Assembly (NCBI RefSeq): GCF_001684335.1
Contig: NZ_LOIC01000061.1
Coordinates: 171,961 to 235,960 of the forward strand
DNA length: 64,000 nt
From: Photorhabdus namnaonensis
GTDB taxonomy: Bacteria; Pseudomonadota; Gammaproteobacteria; Enterobacterales; Enterobacteriaceae
Direction of reading: 5' to 3'
The translations under genes were made by a program, and so were the position numbers. Below are positions 51,363 to 62,424 of this stretch, piece by piece. Position 1 is the stretch's first letter. Each line of letters starts with the position of its first letter. The notes below the pieces were generated by a model. It was not told the DNA's origin and made no database searches. It saw nothing but the letters and a program-made list of their open reading frames with translations.

Positions 51363-52364
51363 TTAGGAAGACAACCTCTGATTTCGCCATCGCTGTATCC
51401 AGTCACGAATTTGGTGGTGATGCAGGCTGATGGAACGTCCTACCACTGCAATAATCAACAGGGCGCCGGAGAGGGCGCTGGATACCTGATTGGGAACGCC
51501 GGCCATCTGTAATCCCTGTTGTAAATAACCAATTAATAATATAGCCAGCGCGGTGCCGATGATTGAACCTGAACCACCGTAAATATTGGCTCCTCCCAAT
51601 ACTACCGCGGTGATTGCCGGCATCAAAAATGACGCGCCAAGGTCAGAGCGCGCTGATCCAAAATAAGAAACTAATACAATAGCGGCAATAGCAGAAGCTA
51701 CGCCGGTCAGGGTATAGAGAAGATACAGTGTTCGGGCAATGGGAATTGCCGCGTAACGGGCAACTTTACTGCTTTGTCCAATCAGAAAAATATTGCGACC
51801 ACTGTGGGTACGATGCATGAACAGCCAGAAAATAAGGAGGCAGAGTAGAAACAGCACTAATGGCATAGGCAGGCCAAACACAGTCAAATTAGCAAAATCA
51901 GTCAACGCTTGTGGAAAGCCGCCAATGCCTTCATAACCGGTTGCGCCGGAGATGCCGGAAAGCAGAAGGGCGCTGCCGCCGAACAGATATAGGGTACCGA
52001 GTGTGATCACCAGTGGGTTAATGCCGGTATATAAAATTAGCGCGGCATTGATTATTCCACATATTGCACCGACCAGTAGCGTCAGTGGAATAGCGGCGGC
52101 CATTGGAATACCGGCCTGATTCATCACTCCGAGCGATATCGCACACAAACCAATAGTTGAGCCGAATGAAATATCGATACCGCCACTCACAATAACCATA
52201 GTCAGCGGCAAGGCCACAATCCCGATGCAAATAAAATCACTGGTACTCAGCAACAATATATTAATATCCAGCATGCGCGAGTTTGCTATGCCAAATAGCA
52301 GAATTTCAATAATCAGTAATGCGGCTAGGGCGAACTCCCAACCATAACGTTGACCGATACTCAT
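51363..52364 (-). CDS. lsrD: Autoinducer-2 ABC transporter permease LsrD
   Basis: A 333-residue membrane permease with about ten helices, RbsC/AraH type ([40 protein letters not shown]). It pairs with LsrC to form the AI-2 channel. Its ATG overlaps the lsrC stop by one base. Confidence 0.94.
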   Translation of the reverse strand: MSIGQRYGWEFALAALLIIEILLFGIANSRMLDINILLLSTSDFICIGIVALPLTMVIVSGGIDISFGSTIGLCAISLGVMNQAGIPMAAAIPLTLLVGAICGIINAALILYTGINPLVITLGTLYLFGGSALLLSGISGATGYEGIGGFPQALTDFANLTVFGLPMPLVLFLLCLLIFWLFMHRTHSGRNIFLIGQSSKVARYAAIPIARTLYLLYTLTGVASAIAAIVLVSYFGSARSDLGASFLMPAITAVVLGGANIYGGSGSIIGTALAILLIGYLQQGLQMAGVPNQVSSALSGALLIIAVVGRSISLHHHQIRDWIQRWRNQRLSS

Positions 52365-53365
52365 TATGTCACCTGATTACGTTTATCGTTTTTGAGGAAA
52401 CGGGCATATTTTTGTTGGCGGATATTTTTTTCGATGGCACAACGAAGACGTCCATCAAAAATCAATACCGCGAGCAGAACAAATCCGGCAATAAAATCAT
52501 TCCACCAAGCAGGAAGTTTTAGCAGTACTAATCCGCTGCTTATTTGCGTCAGGAAAAATGCGCCTAAAATAGCGCCGATCACGGTACCGGTGCCGCCAAG
52601 CAGACTGACGCCGCCTAGCACACAAGCTGCGATAGCTCTCATTTCCAGTCCATTACCGGTCTGATTTGGGATAAAGCCAATCTGGGAGGCAAAAACAATC
52701 CCGGCCAGCGCGGCCATCACGCCATTTACGGAAAAGGCGATAATTTGAATGCTATCTGTACGAACGCCCAGTTGACGAGCGCCTTGCAGGTTGTCCCCAG
52801 TGGCGTAAAAGCTCCGGCCAAATGGGGTTTTTGCTAGTGTCCACGCCATTGCTAATATCAGCACCATTAACAGCCAGCCGATAGGTGAGATATTGAGCCA
52901 TAAAGGTGCGGAAAGGCGCTTTAATTCGTCCGGTAAACCTTCAATCCATTTACCGTCAGTCAGCAATAACATCAGGCCGCGGTAAAGCCCCAATGTGCCG
53001 AGAGTAGTAACAATCGCGGGAATTTTCAGCCATGCGACCAGTACGCCATTGATGAACCCGGCACCCATACCGAGTAGAAGAGTCAATAGGCAGGAAACGG
53101 GCAGGCTAAAGCCGGCATTCAATGACATTCCCATTATGACCGCGCATAAGCCAGCAATGGAGCCGACAGAAACATCAATATTGCGAGTCAGCATGACTAG
53201 TGTCGCCCCCATTGCAAGCAAAATAAGGATCTGCGCGCTACTGAAAACGAGGGTGACAGTTTGTAAGTTAAAGTACTGGTGGTCGATGAGACTAAGTAAG
53301 CCAAATAGACAGAGAATAGCAATCAATGCGGTAATTTCGCGGTTATTCTGGATAAGTTTCAACAT
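52364..53365 (-). CDS. lsrC: Autoinducer-2 ABC transporter permease LsrC
   Basis: A 333-residue permease related to LsrD ([40 protein letters not shown]). It overlaps lsrA by 7 bp upstream and lsrD by 1 bp downstream, in the standard lsrACDB order. Confidence 0.95.
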   Translation of the reverse strand: MLKLIQNNREITALIAILCLFGLLSLIDHQYFNLQTVTLVFSSAQILILLAMGATLVMLTRNIDVSVGSIAGLCAVIMGMSLNAGFSLPVSCLLTLLLGMGAGFINGVLVAWLKIPAIVTTLGTLGLYRGLMLLLTDGKWIEGLPDELKRLSAPLWLNISPIGWLLMVLILAMAWTLAKTPFGRSFYATGDNLQGARQLGVRTDSIQIIAFSVNGVMAALAGIVFASQIGFIPNQTGNGLEMRAIAACVLGGVSLLGGTGTVIGAILGAFFLTQISSGLVLLKLPAWWNDFIAGFVLLAVLIFDGRLRCAIEKNIRQQKYARFLKNDKRNQVT

Positions 53366-54894
53366 GATGCCGCCTGTTGTGGTTTATGTTCGCCGAACGC
53401 GATATGCATAATGGTGTCAACATCCATCTGTTGCTTAGTTAATTCGCCGTTGATTTCTCCCTGATGCATGACTAACACCCGATCAGCCATCTGAATCACC
53501 TCATCCAGATCCGATGAAATAAAAATAATCGCCACTTGTTGTTGGGCGATATGGCGAATCAGTTGGTAAATATCATTGCGTGCCGCGACATCCACACCAC
53601 GTGTAGGTTCATCAATAATAAGGACGGCGGGGTGAGCTTCCAGACATTTAGCAATCAGCACTTTCTGTTGATTACCGCCGGACAGCGTTTTGATCGGCTG
53701 GTTGATATGGCTGAATTTGATATTCAGGATTTGGCAATAGCGTTCAAGGACCGCGGTGTCATAGGCGGGGCGTATCCAGAATGTATCGCGGTTGTGGGTT
53801 AGTGAGCAGATATTCCAGCCGAGTGATGAATCCAGAAATAGTCCTGATGACTGCCGATCTTCCGGCAAATAAACCAAACCCTGAGCCAGACGTTGAGCGG
53901 TTGTTAGCTCATTAATAGCGTGTTGTTTTAACTTGACTTCACCGGATATCGCAGGGCGCAGGCCATAAAGGGTTTCAGCCAGTTCGGTACGACCTGCGCC
54001 GACAACGCCGGCCAAGCCAAGAATCTCACCGGGTTTCACTGAGAATGTGATATTGCTGAAACCCTCGCCACTCAGTTTTGTGACTGTCAGTATTGGTCGA
54101 TCTGGCGCTGTCCGGTGCCGGTTATTGTTGAGATCCAGGCTCAATGTTGGGGCGCCGTTTAACGGCTGATTTTGCGCGGCCGGTGTAATAGCCTGAATAA
54201 TATCATCTGTTGTGTAATCACGGATTTCGCCGCTTAAAGCAATACTACCGTCACGCATGACACTGACCTGATCCGCTAATTGATAGATTTCAGGGATTTT
54301 GTGAGAAATAAAAATAATGCCGACGCCTTGCTGTTGTAATTCACGGAGCTGGGCAAATAGGCGTTCGGTTTCTGCTGGTGTCAGGGAAGCGGTAGGTTCA
54401 TCAAGGATTAAGATTTTCGAATTACGCATCAGGCCGCGCATAATTTCTACCAATTGCTGATCGGCGACATTAAGGTTGCTAGCACTGACATGCAGATCTA
54501 ACTGGCAGCCAAGTAATGCTAGTAGCTGTTTCATCTTAAACTTATCTACCTGATGCTTTGGCAAACGAAACAGAATGTTTTCTTGTACAGACAAATTCGG
54601 AAATAGCAATGGTTCTTGTGGTATCAGATAAATACCGAATTGATGGGCTTTAGTGGGATTAAGATGGCTAACATGATTACCGCTAATCTTGAGAGTGCCT
54701 TTATCTGGCTGCTCGATACCGGCAATAATCTTCATCAGTGTTGATTTGCCCGCGCCATTACCCCCTAACAGAGCATGTATCTGCCCGGGAAGCAGAGTAA
54801 AATCAATATGTTTCAGTACCATTACGCCGGAAAATTGCTTACTGACGCCACTGACTTCTAATAGTGGTGGTACTGCGGTGTTGTTATGTAACAT
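53359..54894 (-). CDS. lsrA: Autoinducer-2 ABC transporter ATP-binding protein LsrA
   Basis: A 511-residue tandem ABC ATPase of the sugar-import type. The first cassette has the Walker A loop [19 protein letters not shown] and Walker [14 protein letters not shown]. The second has a degenerate loop ([19 protein letters not shown]), the signature [17 protein letters not shown] and [19 protein letters not shown]. Degeneracy in the second half is normal for this family. First gene of lsrACDBFG, divergent from lsrR. Confidence 0.96.
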   Translation of the reverse strand: MLHNNTAVPPLLEVSGVSKQFSGVMVLKHIDFTLLPGQIHALLGGNGAGKSTLMKIIAGIEQPDKGTLKISGNHVSHLNPTKAHQFGIYLIPQEPLLFPNLSVQENILFRLPKHQVDKFKMKQLLALLGCQLDLHVSASNLNVADQQLVEIMRGLMRNSKILILDEPTASLTPAETERLFAQLRELQQQGVGIIFISHKIPEIYQLADQVSVMRDGSIALSGEIRDYTTDDIIQAITPAAQNQPLNGAPTLSLDLNNNRHRTAPDRPILTVTKLSGEGFSNITFSVKPGEILGLAGVVGAGRTELAETLYGLRPAISGEVKLKQHAINELTTAQRLAQGLVYLPEDRQSSGLFLDSSLGWNICSLTHNRDTFWIRPAYDTAVLERYCQILNIKFSHINQPIKTLSGGNQQKVLIAKCLEAHPAVLIIDEPTRGVDVAARNDIYQLIRHIAQQQVAIIFISSDLDEVIQMADRVLVMHQGEINGELTKQQMDVDTIMHIAFGEHKPQQAASC

Positions 54895-54935
54895 CGCGGC
54901 ATCCTCTTAACATACAGGTGCGGAGGCAGACAAAA

Positions 54936-55051
54936 TGAACATTTATATATTTAAAAAACAATTGTTCAACATGGTAGCTGTTAAATTGTGATATTGGCAA
55001 TATTTAGATCACATTTTGTGAAAAATTTGCATATTCATTGAATTATGTTCA
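54936..55051. promoter_or_regulatory. lsrA-lsrR divergent control region
   Basis: TGAACA at 54936, TTGTTCA at 54962 and TGTTCA at 55046 are related half-sites that may form LsrR operators. TGTGA at 54987 and 55017 and TCACA at 55009 are CRP-like half-sites, but none pairs with the standard 6-bp spacing. In E. coli both LsrR and CRP-cAMP act on this region; the assignments here are tentative. Confidence 0.45.
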
Positions 55052-55127
55052 AATTTTTGCAGTAAGACTCTGGCGTGTTATACGTTTTAATGGTTATCTG
55101 TTGAGTGCGGATAAAAAGAAAGTGGTT

Positions 55128-56120
55128 ATGTCGATAAAATCAGTGAAAGAAAAGTCAGCTAAAGAGAAAAATGAGGACACCTATCCGGGTAATAGCATGA
55201 GTGAAGAAGAGCTGCTTGCGCGTATTGCATGGTTTTACTATCACGATGGCCTGACACAAGGCGACATCGGCGATTTGCTTGGTTTGAGCCGGTTAAAAGT
55301 CTCCAGATTACTGGAGAAAGGGCGGCAATCAGGTGTCATTCGGGTACAAATTAACTCTCGTTATGAGGGGTGTTTGGCGCTGGAAGATACCCTGCAAAAA
55401 CATTTCTCTTTGAAACAGGTGCGCGTTTTACCTGCGCTGGCAAATATGAATCTCAATGTCAGATTGGGGATTGGTGCGGCACATTTGCTGATGGCGTTGA
55501 TTGAACCGCAGCAATTATTGGCAGTGGGATTTGGTGAAACCACCATGTGCACATTGCAACATCTAAGCGGCTTTATCTCATCGCAACAAATTAGGTTAGT
55601 CACACTATCCGGTGGCGTCGGTCCTTATATGACCGGTATTGGTCAACTGGACGCGGCTTGTTCAATTAGTATTATCCCCGCCCCATTACGTGCTTCCACC
55701 GCTCAGGTTGCTGAAACATTCCGTCAGGAGAGCAGTGTCCGTGATGTTTTGCTGGCGGCTTGCGCGGCGGATATTGCTGTTGTTGGAATTGGTGCGGTTA
55801 ATCAGAAACAGCAGGCGACAATTATGCGTTCTGGTTATATCAGTGGTGGTGAACAGCTCATGTTTGGCCGCAAAGGCGCAGTGGGCGATATCCTTGGCTA
55901 TTTTATGCGTGCTGATGGTGAACTGGTGGAGGATATGCAGATTCATCAGGAGCTAATTGGTATCTCCATGCCAGAACTAAAAACTATCCCGACAGTGATT
56001 GGCGTCGCGGGAGGGGAAGAGAAAGCGGAAGCCATTATTGCCGCGTTGCATGGTCAATATATCAATGGACTGGTGACGGAAGAACAGACTGCCAAAGCAA
56101 TGCTGAATTTGCTGCGCTGA
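55128..56120 (+). CDS. lsrR: lsr operon transcriptional repressor
   Basis: A SorC-family repressor released by phospho-AI-2. The N-terminal helix-turn-helix is [20 protein letters not shown], followed by [20 protein letters not shown]. The effector domain includes [20 protein letters not shown] and [13 protein letters not shown]. The ATG at 55128 gives 330 residues; an upstream TTG at 55038 is in frame but lacks family support. It is divergent from lsrA and followed by lsrK. Confidence 0.93.
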   Translation: MSIKSVKEKSAKEKNEDTYPGNSMSEEELLARIAWFYYHDGLTQGDIGDLLGLSRLKVSRLLEKGRQSGVIRVQINSRYEGCLALEDTLQKHFSLKQVRVLPALANMNLNVRLGIGAAHLLMALIEPQQLLAVGFGETTMCTLQHLSGFISSQQIRLVTLSGGVGPYMTGIGQLDAACSISIIPAPLRASTAQVAETFRQESSVRDVLLAACAADIAVVGIGAVNQKQQATIMRSGYISGGEQLMFGRKGAVGDILGYFMRADGELVEDMQIHQELIGISMPELKTIPTVIGVAGGEEKAEAIIAALHGQYINGLVTEEQTAKAMLNLLR

Positions 56121-56224
56121 ACCCTGTATTGACTCTATCCGTGAAATAAGCAGAAAAAATTTGAGGTAAAGCTATAAGTTTAAAAAGTAATAGTTCAAAA
56201 AGTGATTAAATTGAGGATAGCATC

Positions 56225-57817
56225 ATGAATCAACGCCGTAGTGCTAATCCATCGGGAAAATATCTGATGGCGCTTGATGCAGGAACAGGGAGTGTTCGTG
56301 CAGTGATATTTGATCTTGAAGGAAATCAAATCGCCGCAGGGCAGGCTGAATGGATACATCAGCCTGTACCTGATGTACCGGGCTCAATGGAGTTTGATTT
56401 AGCGACGAACTGGCAACTTGCATGCCAGTGTATTCGTCAGGTGCTGAAAACCGCACAATTGCCTGCCAGCGCTATTCAGGGGGTGGCATCCTGTTCCATG
56501 CGGGAAGGCATTGTGCTTTATAACCGCAATGGTGAGCCGATCTGGGCTTGCGCTAATGTGGACGCGCGCTCCAGCCATGAAGTGAGTGAATTGAAGGCGC
56601 TGTATAACAACACCTTTGAATATGATGTGTATCAGTGTTCAGGGCAAACATTAGCCTTGGGAGCGATGCCTCGTCTGTTATGGTTGGCTCATCACCGCCC
56701 GGATATCTATCGTCAGGCAGCGGCTTTAACCATGATCAGCGACTGGCTGGCAAATATGCTCAGTGGCGAGTTGGCTGTCGATCCCTCCAATGCCGGTACG
56801 ACAGGCATGCTGGATCTGGCAAGCCGTGACTGGCGCCCCGATCTACTTGAAATGGCAGGATTGCGCTCTGATATTCTTTCGCCGGTAAAAGAGACCGGAA
56901 CCTTGTTAGGTTACGTCACTGAGAAAGCCGCGGCCCAATGTGGATTGAATGTTGGCACACCGGTCATTATGGGCGGCGGTGATGTACAGCTCGGTTGTCT
57001 TGGCTTAGGTGTTGTCAAACCTGCCCAGACCGCCGTTATCGGTGGCACATTTTGGCAGCAGGTGGTTAATTTACCGGCGCCGGTCACTGACCCGAATATG
57101 AATACACGGATAAATCCTCATGTTATACCTGGCATGGTTCAGGCGGAGTCCATCAGTTTCTTTACTGGCTTAACCATGCGTTGGTTTAGGGACGCGTTTT
57201 GCGCGGAAGAAAAGTTGTTGGCGGAGCGTCTTGGTGTTGATACTTATAACTTACTGGAAGATATGGCGGCCAGAGTCCCGGCAGGCGCTTACGGTATCAT
57301 GCCAATTTTCTCTGATGTGATGCGATTTAAAGCCTGGTATCACGCCGCGCCTTCCTTTATTAACCTTTCCATTGATCCTGAGAAATGCAATAAAGCGACC
57401 CTATTTCGTGCGTTGGAAGAGAACGCGGCGATTGTTTCGGCCTGTAATTTGGATCTGATTTCTGCTTTTTCCGCAGTGAAACCGGATTCACTGGTATTCG
57501 CTGGTGGGGGTTCAAAAGGAAAATTATGGAGCCAGATTTTATCTGATGTGACAGGGCTGCCGGTTCGGGTGCCGATGGTTAAAGAATCAACTGCTTTGGG
57601 ATGTGCCATTGCCGCCGGAGTGGGGGTTGGGCTTTATGACGCAATGGGGGTTACGGGGGAAAAACTGGTGCGTTGGCAACATGAATATCAGCCAAATCCT
57701 GAACATTATGAAGTGTATCAAAAGGCTAAACAGGATTGGCAGGCGATATATGCTGATCAATTAACGTTAGTCGATCATGGTTTGACAACTTCATTATGGA
57801 AAGCGCCGGGATTATAG
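56225..57817 (+). CDS. lsrK: Autoinducer-2 kinase
   Basis: An FGGY-family kinase that phosphorylates imported AI-2 (DPD), trapping it and making the LsrR inducer. It has 530 residues, with the N-terminal phosphate loop [17 protein letters not shown], the catalytic-region [14 protein letters not shown] and the C-terminal [20 protein letters not shown]. It lies 104 bp after lsrR in the same direction, with GAGGATAGC before the ATG. Confidence 0.96.
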   Translation: MNQRRSANPSGKYLMALDAGTGSVRAVIFDLEGNQIAAGQAEWIHQPVPDVPGSMEFDLATNWQLACQCIRQVLKTAQLPASAIQGVASCSMREGIVLYNRNGEPIWACANVDARSSHEVSELKALYNNTFEYDVYQCSGQTLALGAMPRLLWLAHHRPDIYRQAAALTMISDWLANMLSGELAVDPSNAGTTGMLDLASRDWRPDLLEMAGLRSDILSPVKETGTLLGYVTEKAAAQCGLNVGTPVIMGGGDVQLGCLGLGVVKPAQTAVIGGTFWQQVVNLPAPVTDPNMNTRINPHVIPGMVQAESISFFTGLTMRWFRDAFCAEEKLLAERLGVDTYNLLEDMAARVPAGAYGIMPIFSDVMRFKAWYHAAPSFINLSIDPEKCNKATLFRALEENAAIVSACNLDLISAFSAVKPDSLVFAGGGSKGKLWSQILSDVTGLPVRVPMVKESTALGCAIAAGVGVGLYDAMGVTGEKLVRWQHEYQPNPEHYEVYQKAKQDWQAIYADQLTLVDHGLTTSLWKAPGL

Positions 57818-58198
57818 CTTGCAATGGATTGATCCACCGTATTGCTAGGTGCGCTTGTGCTAATAGGCGACTTGTGCACCGAGTATTTTCTTAATGCCTG
57901 AAAATATATAATGTCGTGGTAATGGTTTGAGATAACGGTGAATTTACTGATATTCATAGTCTGTCCCGCTTCAATAATACTGTAATGTTGGTCTGGAATT
58001 GAAAGGCACCGGCTGTATTTTTTAATATGGGAATAAATTTAAAAAGAAGAACTTCCGAAAATCTTGGAATAAGCATATCATTCTTAATGAACCATTTTTA
58101 ATTGAGATCCCTGTTGCTTACGACTATAACCTATTAAAACATGTAGCTTGATTCGATGCATGATTTATGGACTTAATATACTTATAGAGTAAATTTAT
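57818..58198. other. Intergenic region between lsrK and the unassigned cluster
   Basis: 381 bp without a supportable gene or hairpin terminator. It becomes more AT-rich towards 58199 and should hold the promoter of the downstream cluster; no clear operator was seen. Confidence 0.5.
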
Positions 58199-59665
58199 AT
58201 GGACGCAAGAACTGACTATTTTATTCAGTCCGCATTAGAAGTTTTTGGAGAGAATCTCCTTGGTATTGCGGAAACTGATTCATATCTCCGCCAGCCCGAT
58301 TATTCTTCTCGGTGTGTGAGGCATTTCTACGTGATTTTACCTGATAATTTCGTCACAGGTTGCATTACATCACTAAGATACCTTCAGGCGGAGTTTTTTG
58401 AGTTTACCCTAAATTATCTTACGATTAGTGAGTTGTCATATTATCCGCCTCATTGTATGTGGCAATTTACTAAGAATCCTTGGCTCTTACGGTCGGAAAA
58501 AATAAGTGATGTGGTACTCCCTAGTATCAAAGGAAATCTTGATATATATAGACAAGCAGTTTTTAGCGTTGCTCATATTGCACGTCTTTACTACCTCAGA
58601 AACTTGACGCCAAAGACTCACGTTTGGGGAGTACGCCAGCTTGGTTGGGCAATGCGTTACGCCGAATTGGGGCTATATCGTTTGCTCGAATCGGAGGAAC
58701 TATCCTGTATTCACAAAGATAGTGCGTATGTTTTGAAAGTACCAACAGAAGAGCTTAATTGGCTGATCACTTGCAATATATCCTGGCAAAAATTCGAAGA
58801 AGAGCTTTTGTCCGATATTAATGTTTTCCGTGATGCAGCGGCACGGTTAAGTAAAATTGCGGAGTACTATTCGACATTATTACAGCACTTGTACCCGGAG
58901 ACACGAATTGTTCCAGCACAGGGTAAAGTAGATGATCTTCTTTCATTACAACCGCTTATTGATCAAGTGATTATTCTTTTAAAGCAATTTATTGGAGATA
59001 GATTATTAGCCTTTTATCTCCACGGTAGTGCTGCCCGGGGTGATATGCGAAGTGGTTCAGATATAGACTCTATTGTTATCGTGGATAAAGTCGATACAGT
59101 TATCCTTGAAGCAATTCGCTCAACACAATCTAGGTTCAAAGATTTATCCATCTCCGTATATAGCGAATCGAATGTTCACCAATATCCTAGTTTCAGAGCA
59201 TATGCGCTTATTAATGGAACTAAGCGTGTCTATGGTAATATTGCTTTAGAAATGGGACCGTCATTGAAAAGCGATATATATGGCATTATTAATAACTTAT
59301 TTACTATAAGGCAAATAGCTCGTTCTTATCTGATTTCTGGTACATATGGACATCGGGCACATTATATGCTTGGACTGATGATGAAACTCACCGATCATGG
59401 TTGCTTACGCCCTTTGCAAATCCTAAAAAGTGGTTTCTATCCAACAAAGAAAACGCAGGTTTTGGAATACTACAGAGACAACGAAATTCTCACCAACATT
59501 ATTAAATATACGCAAAACCTAAAAGAATGTGAGAACACGCTAAAGCAAAAATTGCTTATTGGGAGTCGAGTTGAATTAGAAAACTTATTCTATTCATTAC
59601 TTGACGCATGTGAAATAGTGGCAGAGAGATTAAATATGGTACAGATTGAGAGATCAATTTTATAG
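58199..59665 (+). CDS. Nucleotidyltransferase-domain protein of unknown function
   Basis: A 488-residue protein. The C-terminal half has a polymerase-beta/KNTase-type nucleotidyltransferase core: LHGSAARGDMRSGSDIDSIV, with GSAARGD at residues 276-282 and metal-binding Asp288 and Asp290. A clear third carboxylate is not obvious (DLSISVYSES follows). The first 250 residues show no domain I recognise and include GWAMRYAELGLYRLLESEEL. Related domains transfer NMP to antibiotics, small molecules or proteins. It heads the plus-strand cluster that continues to the right edge, 162 bp before the citrate-synthase gene. Substrate unknown. Confidence 0.8.
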   Translation: MDARTDYFIQSALEVFGENLLGIAETDSYLRQPDYSSRCVRHFYVILPDNFVTGCITSLRYLQAEFFEFTLNYLTISELSYYPPHCMWQFTKNPWLLRSEKISDVVLPSIKGNLDIYRQAVFSVAHIARLYYLRNLTPKTHVWGVRQLGWAMRYAELGLYRLLESEELSCIHKDSAYVLKVPTEELNWLITCNISWQKFEEELLSDINVFRDAAARLSKIAEYYSTLLQHLYPETRIVPAQGKVDDLLSLQPLIDQVIILLKQFIGDRLLAFYLHGSAARGDMRSGSDIDSIVIVDKVDTVILEAIRSTQSRFKDLSISVYSESNVHQYPSFRAYALINGTKRVYGNIALEMGPSLKSDIYGIINNLFTIRQIARSYLISGTYGHRAHYMLGLMMKLTDHGCLRPLQILKSGFYPTKKTQVLEYYRDNEILTNIIKYTQNLKECENTLKQKLLIGSRVELENLFYSLLDACEIVAERLNMVQIERSIL

Positions 59666-59827
59666 ACGGAATGACGCTAGTTCTTTTAGCTAAACATATT
59701 ACGATGAGTAAGGTATTGATTCGTATCTAAATATCGTCATTAGCTAGTGCAATAATTTAATTATTGTAATCCTATTTATACCAATGTGTCAGTTTAATGC
59801 ACATAATATTATTAAGAGGAATAAAGT

Positions 59828-61039
59828 ATGACGTCCAAAATCTTACAAAAATCAATTAATGAATTTTTTGAAGTAAAACAATTATCAGACCAAACTATTC
59901 TCAAGCCAAATCGAAAAGTAAAGATGAAGATCCTCGATGAGGGTTTAATGCAAACAGCCATCTGTAGAAGTAATGTAGGACGAATCGATGAAAAAGAGTT
60001 GAAGCTTGAGTACCGGGGCCATAATGTCAGAGAACTGGCAAATAACTATTCTTTTAGTGATGTTGTGTATCTTCTGATTACAGGAAAACTAAATTCAGAA
60101 GGAAGTGAAGAGTTTTTGGATATGCTCCATAACAATTACCTGTCAGCACTCAAGCATATTGAAAAATTGTCACCAGTAATATTCGATACTACTCCCACTG
60201 ATTTCCTTGCAATTGCAGTTCTATCTTCGCAGAATAAATGGCTTTCTGACCATTCTATAAAAACAAAGGACGAACGTTTGATAATTACTGCATCTATTTT
60301 GGCAACAATAGCTGCCGCAATTGCTATATATGTTCAGAAATATGCTACATCCGAACCTGTATTTAGAACTTTTTTCGATACTAAACATCGATTCTTTGCA
60401 AGCTTTTTAGCAACATGTTTTGGCCAACAGTGTGACGATGTAGCAGAAGAAATGTTAAACAAGTTTTTAATTCTTCATGCAGAACATGGACTGAATTGCT
60501 CAACTGCAACCGTTAGAGCTGTAGCAAGTTCCGGTGCAGATCCATTTAATGCTGTAACTGCGGGTATTTGCGCATTCAGTGGCCCTCTTCATGGCGGAGC
60601 GAGTGAGGAAGTTGGTTTAATGATCGATGATATACATGACAATTCTAAAAATATTAGTACTTTTATTGATGAACTAATAGAAAGAAAGCAACGTCTTATG
60701 GGATTTGGTCATCGAATTTATAAACAACCAGACCCTCGAGCTTCTTACATGAGCGATATTCTTGTCAAACAGAAGGCAAAATTCGATGTTATTTCTTCCT
60801 ATGTAAATATTTCGCAGGAACTTGCATCAGAAGTATCGAAAAGGCCGTATTTTTCGCAACGGGGATTATATCCAAATCCGGATTTATTTAATGGGGTGCT
60901 ACTTCGTAGGGCTGGTTTCAAGTCGCACATGAATACTGCTCTCCTTTGCTTTAGCCGTACTGCTGGTTGGTTGGCCCATTACTATGACAGTATTGACAGT
61001 AAAGCGCCAATTCTGCGACCACAGGAGCTATATTTATGA
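59828..61039 (+). CDS. Divergent citrate synthase-family enzyme
   Basis: A 403-residue Si-citrate-synthase fold protein. The catalytic set is intact: His255 (GPLHGGASEEV), His295 (GFGHRIYKQPDPRA) and Asp352 (YPNPDLFNGVL). Supporting motifs are HAEHGLNCSTATVRAVASSG at 217 onward and FSRTAGWLAHY near the end. It should therefore condense an acyl-CoA with an oxo acid. Sequence is far from housekeeping GltA/PrpC, and the neighbours point to secondary metabolism rather than the TCA cycle. AAGAGGA precedes the ATG; the stop overlaps the next gene by 4 bp. Alternatives are methylcitrate- or homocitrate-like chemistry. Confidence 0.88.
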   Translation: MTSKILQKSINEFFEVKQLSDQTILKPNRKVKMKILDEGLMQTAICRSNVGRIDEKELKLEYRGHNVRELANNYSFSDVVYLLITGKLNSEGSEEFLDMLHNNYLSALKHIEKLSPVIFDTTPTDFLAIAVLSSQNKWLSDHSIKTKDERLIITASILATIAAAIAIYVQKYATSEPVFRTFFDTKHRFFASFLATCFGQQCDDVAEEMLNKFLILHAEHGLNCSTATVRAVASSGADPFNAVTAGICAFSGPLHGGASEEVGLMIDDIHDNSKNISTFIDELIERKQRLMGFGHRIYKQPDPRASYMSDILVKQKAKFDVISSYVNISQELASEVSKRPYFSQRGLYPNPDLFNGVLLRRAGFKSHMNTALLCFSRTAGWLAHYYDSIDSKAPILRPQELYL

Positions 61040-62409
61040 AAACAAAGCATAAACCAGTACGGAAACTAATCGTATTTGGATGTGGTCCTCATTTTTTAAA
61101 TAGATATTTAGATGTTATATTGGAGTACCGCGATACCATTGAGGTTATGCTTATAGTTGACTTGAAATGCCGAGAAATGAAAATTCGTTGTGCATTAAAT
61201 GAGAAAGGATTAAAACCCAGAGCATACTTGTTTCTTGATGAACAATACAGAAATTATCCGGATTCAGATGAAATCTCTAGGTTACTTTCTGCAATTCCAG
61301 AAGCTCATCAAGCTGATGCTGTTATAGTGAGTACTGAACCAAAAGCTCATAAAGTATATGCTCTATGGGCAGCCGAAAATGGATTGAATGTTTTCATGGA
61401 TAAACCAATAACAGCCCCTTATTCATCAAACGCAGAAAATTTAATGATAGATTTCGCAGAACTATTGACTGCTTCGAAAAAAACCGACAGTAGATTTGTA
61501 GTCAGTTGTGAACGTCGAATGCAATTTGGATATAGATATGTGGAAAAGTTTCTAACTGAATTCATGGGCTTATTCCAAGTACCTATCACATCAATGCATG
61601 TTCATTTTGGTGGTGGATGGCGGGTTATTCCATCGGAAATGCTCAATTTGGAAAACCATCCACTTAAATACGGTTATGGAGTATTATTTTATTCTGGGTA
61701 TCATTATTTAGATCTGGTCGCTCGCTTTGCATTCTACAATAAAAAAATACAGGATATAGACCTCCTGAAACCACATGTCAAAACAATGGTAGTACGCCCA
61801 AATGCGTTGGCGGAAGCTCTACCATTTACGACTTATTCACATATCCTTAAGAAAGAGGATAAAAGCCAAGATCAAATTGCACATCAATTATCGGACTATG
61901 GTGAATTAGACTTCTCAGTAATAGGGAATTATGCCAAAGGTATTCAACATCGAATGTTCTTTAGCATGGATCTGATAGAAACAACCTTAACTGGCAGGAT
62001 AATGCCGAATAGTATTCCAAGCGATGGACGAATACGACAGGAAATCGTAAATATTCATCTAGGGCACTTCTGCTCAATTAGCATCGTATCGAATTCTTTC
62101 CGGAAACTGACGGAAGGTAACACGATACCGGAAGATTTCAACATAACTATTGCTACCCATCCAATGTTTACCCGGAGGGGGGAACAAACTGTGTTACGAA
62201 TCAACCGCAAAGATCTATCGCAGTTAAATCCAAGCCTCCCTCTATGCGCGGGCTTGAATGTCCACGCAAGAAAAGAGCAGCTTCGCGATTTTTTAAATGG
62301 TGGAGATGCGAACTCAGAGTTATTAACTCACGAAAATTCGGTTGCATTGCTTGCTGCGGTTTATGAACAGGTTTCTAAGACAAACACAGCTCCTCAATCG
62401 CTCAAGTAG
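61036..62409 (+). CDS. Gfo/Idh/MocA-like NAD(P)-dependent oxidoreductase
   Basis: A 457-residue protein with an N-terminal nucleotide-binding fold (LIVFGCGPHFLNRYLDVIL) and, after a strand, VIVSTEPKAHKVYALWAAEN followed by GLNVFMDKPITAP. The DKP triplet with Lys123 takes the place of the usual EKP catalytic motif. The C-terminal beta-sheet domain includes HVHFGGGWRVIP and SGYHYLDLVARFA, the latter with a histidine in the position typical of the catalytic HxxD. Longer than usual (about 350). ATGA overlap with the citrate-synthase gene implies coupled expression. Substrate unknown. Confidence 0.75.
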   Translation: MKTKHKPVRKLIVFGCGPHFLNRYLDVILEYRDTIEVMLIVDLKCREMKIRCALNEKGLKPRAYLFLDEQYRNYPDSDEISRLLSAIPEAHQADAVIVSTEPKAHKVYALWAAENGLNVFMDKPITAPYSSNAENLMIDFAELLTASKKTDSRFVVSCERRMQFGYRYVEKFLTEFMGLFQVPITSMHVHFGGGWRVIPSEMLNLENHPLKYGYGVLFYSGYHYLDLVARFAFYNKKIQDIDLLKPHVKTMVVRPNALAEALPFTTYSHILKKEDKSQDQIAHQLSDYGELDFSVIGNYAKGIQHRMFFSMDLIETTLTGRIMPNSIPSDGRIRQEIVNIHLGHFCSISIVSNSFRKLTEGNTIPEDFNITIATHPMFTRRGEQTVLRINRKDLSQLNPSLPLCAGLNVHARKEQLRDFLNGGDANSELLTHENSVALLAAVYEQVSKTNTAPQSLK

Positions 62410-62424
62410 AGTAGAGGCCGAATT

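Noticed and set aside
57840-57880. Possible hairpin GGTGC...GCACC after lsrK
   Set aside because: Only five pairs with a long loop and no U-tract.
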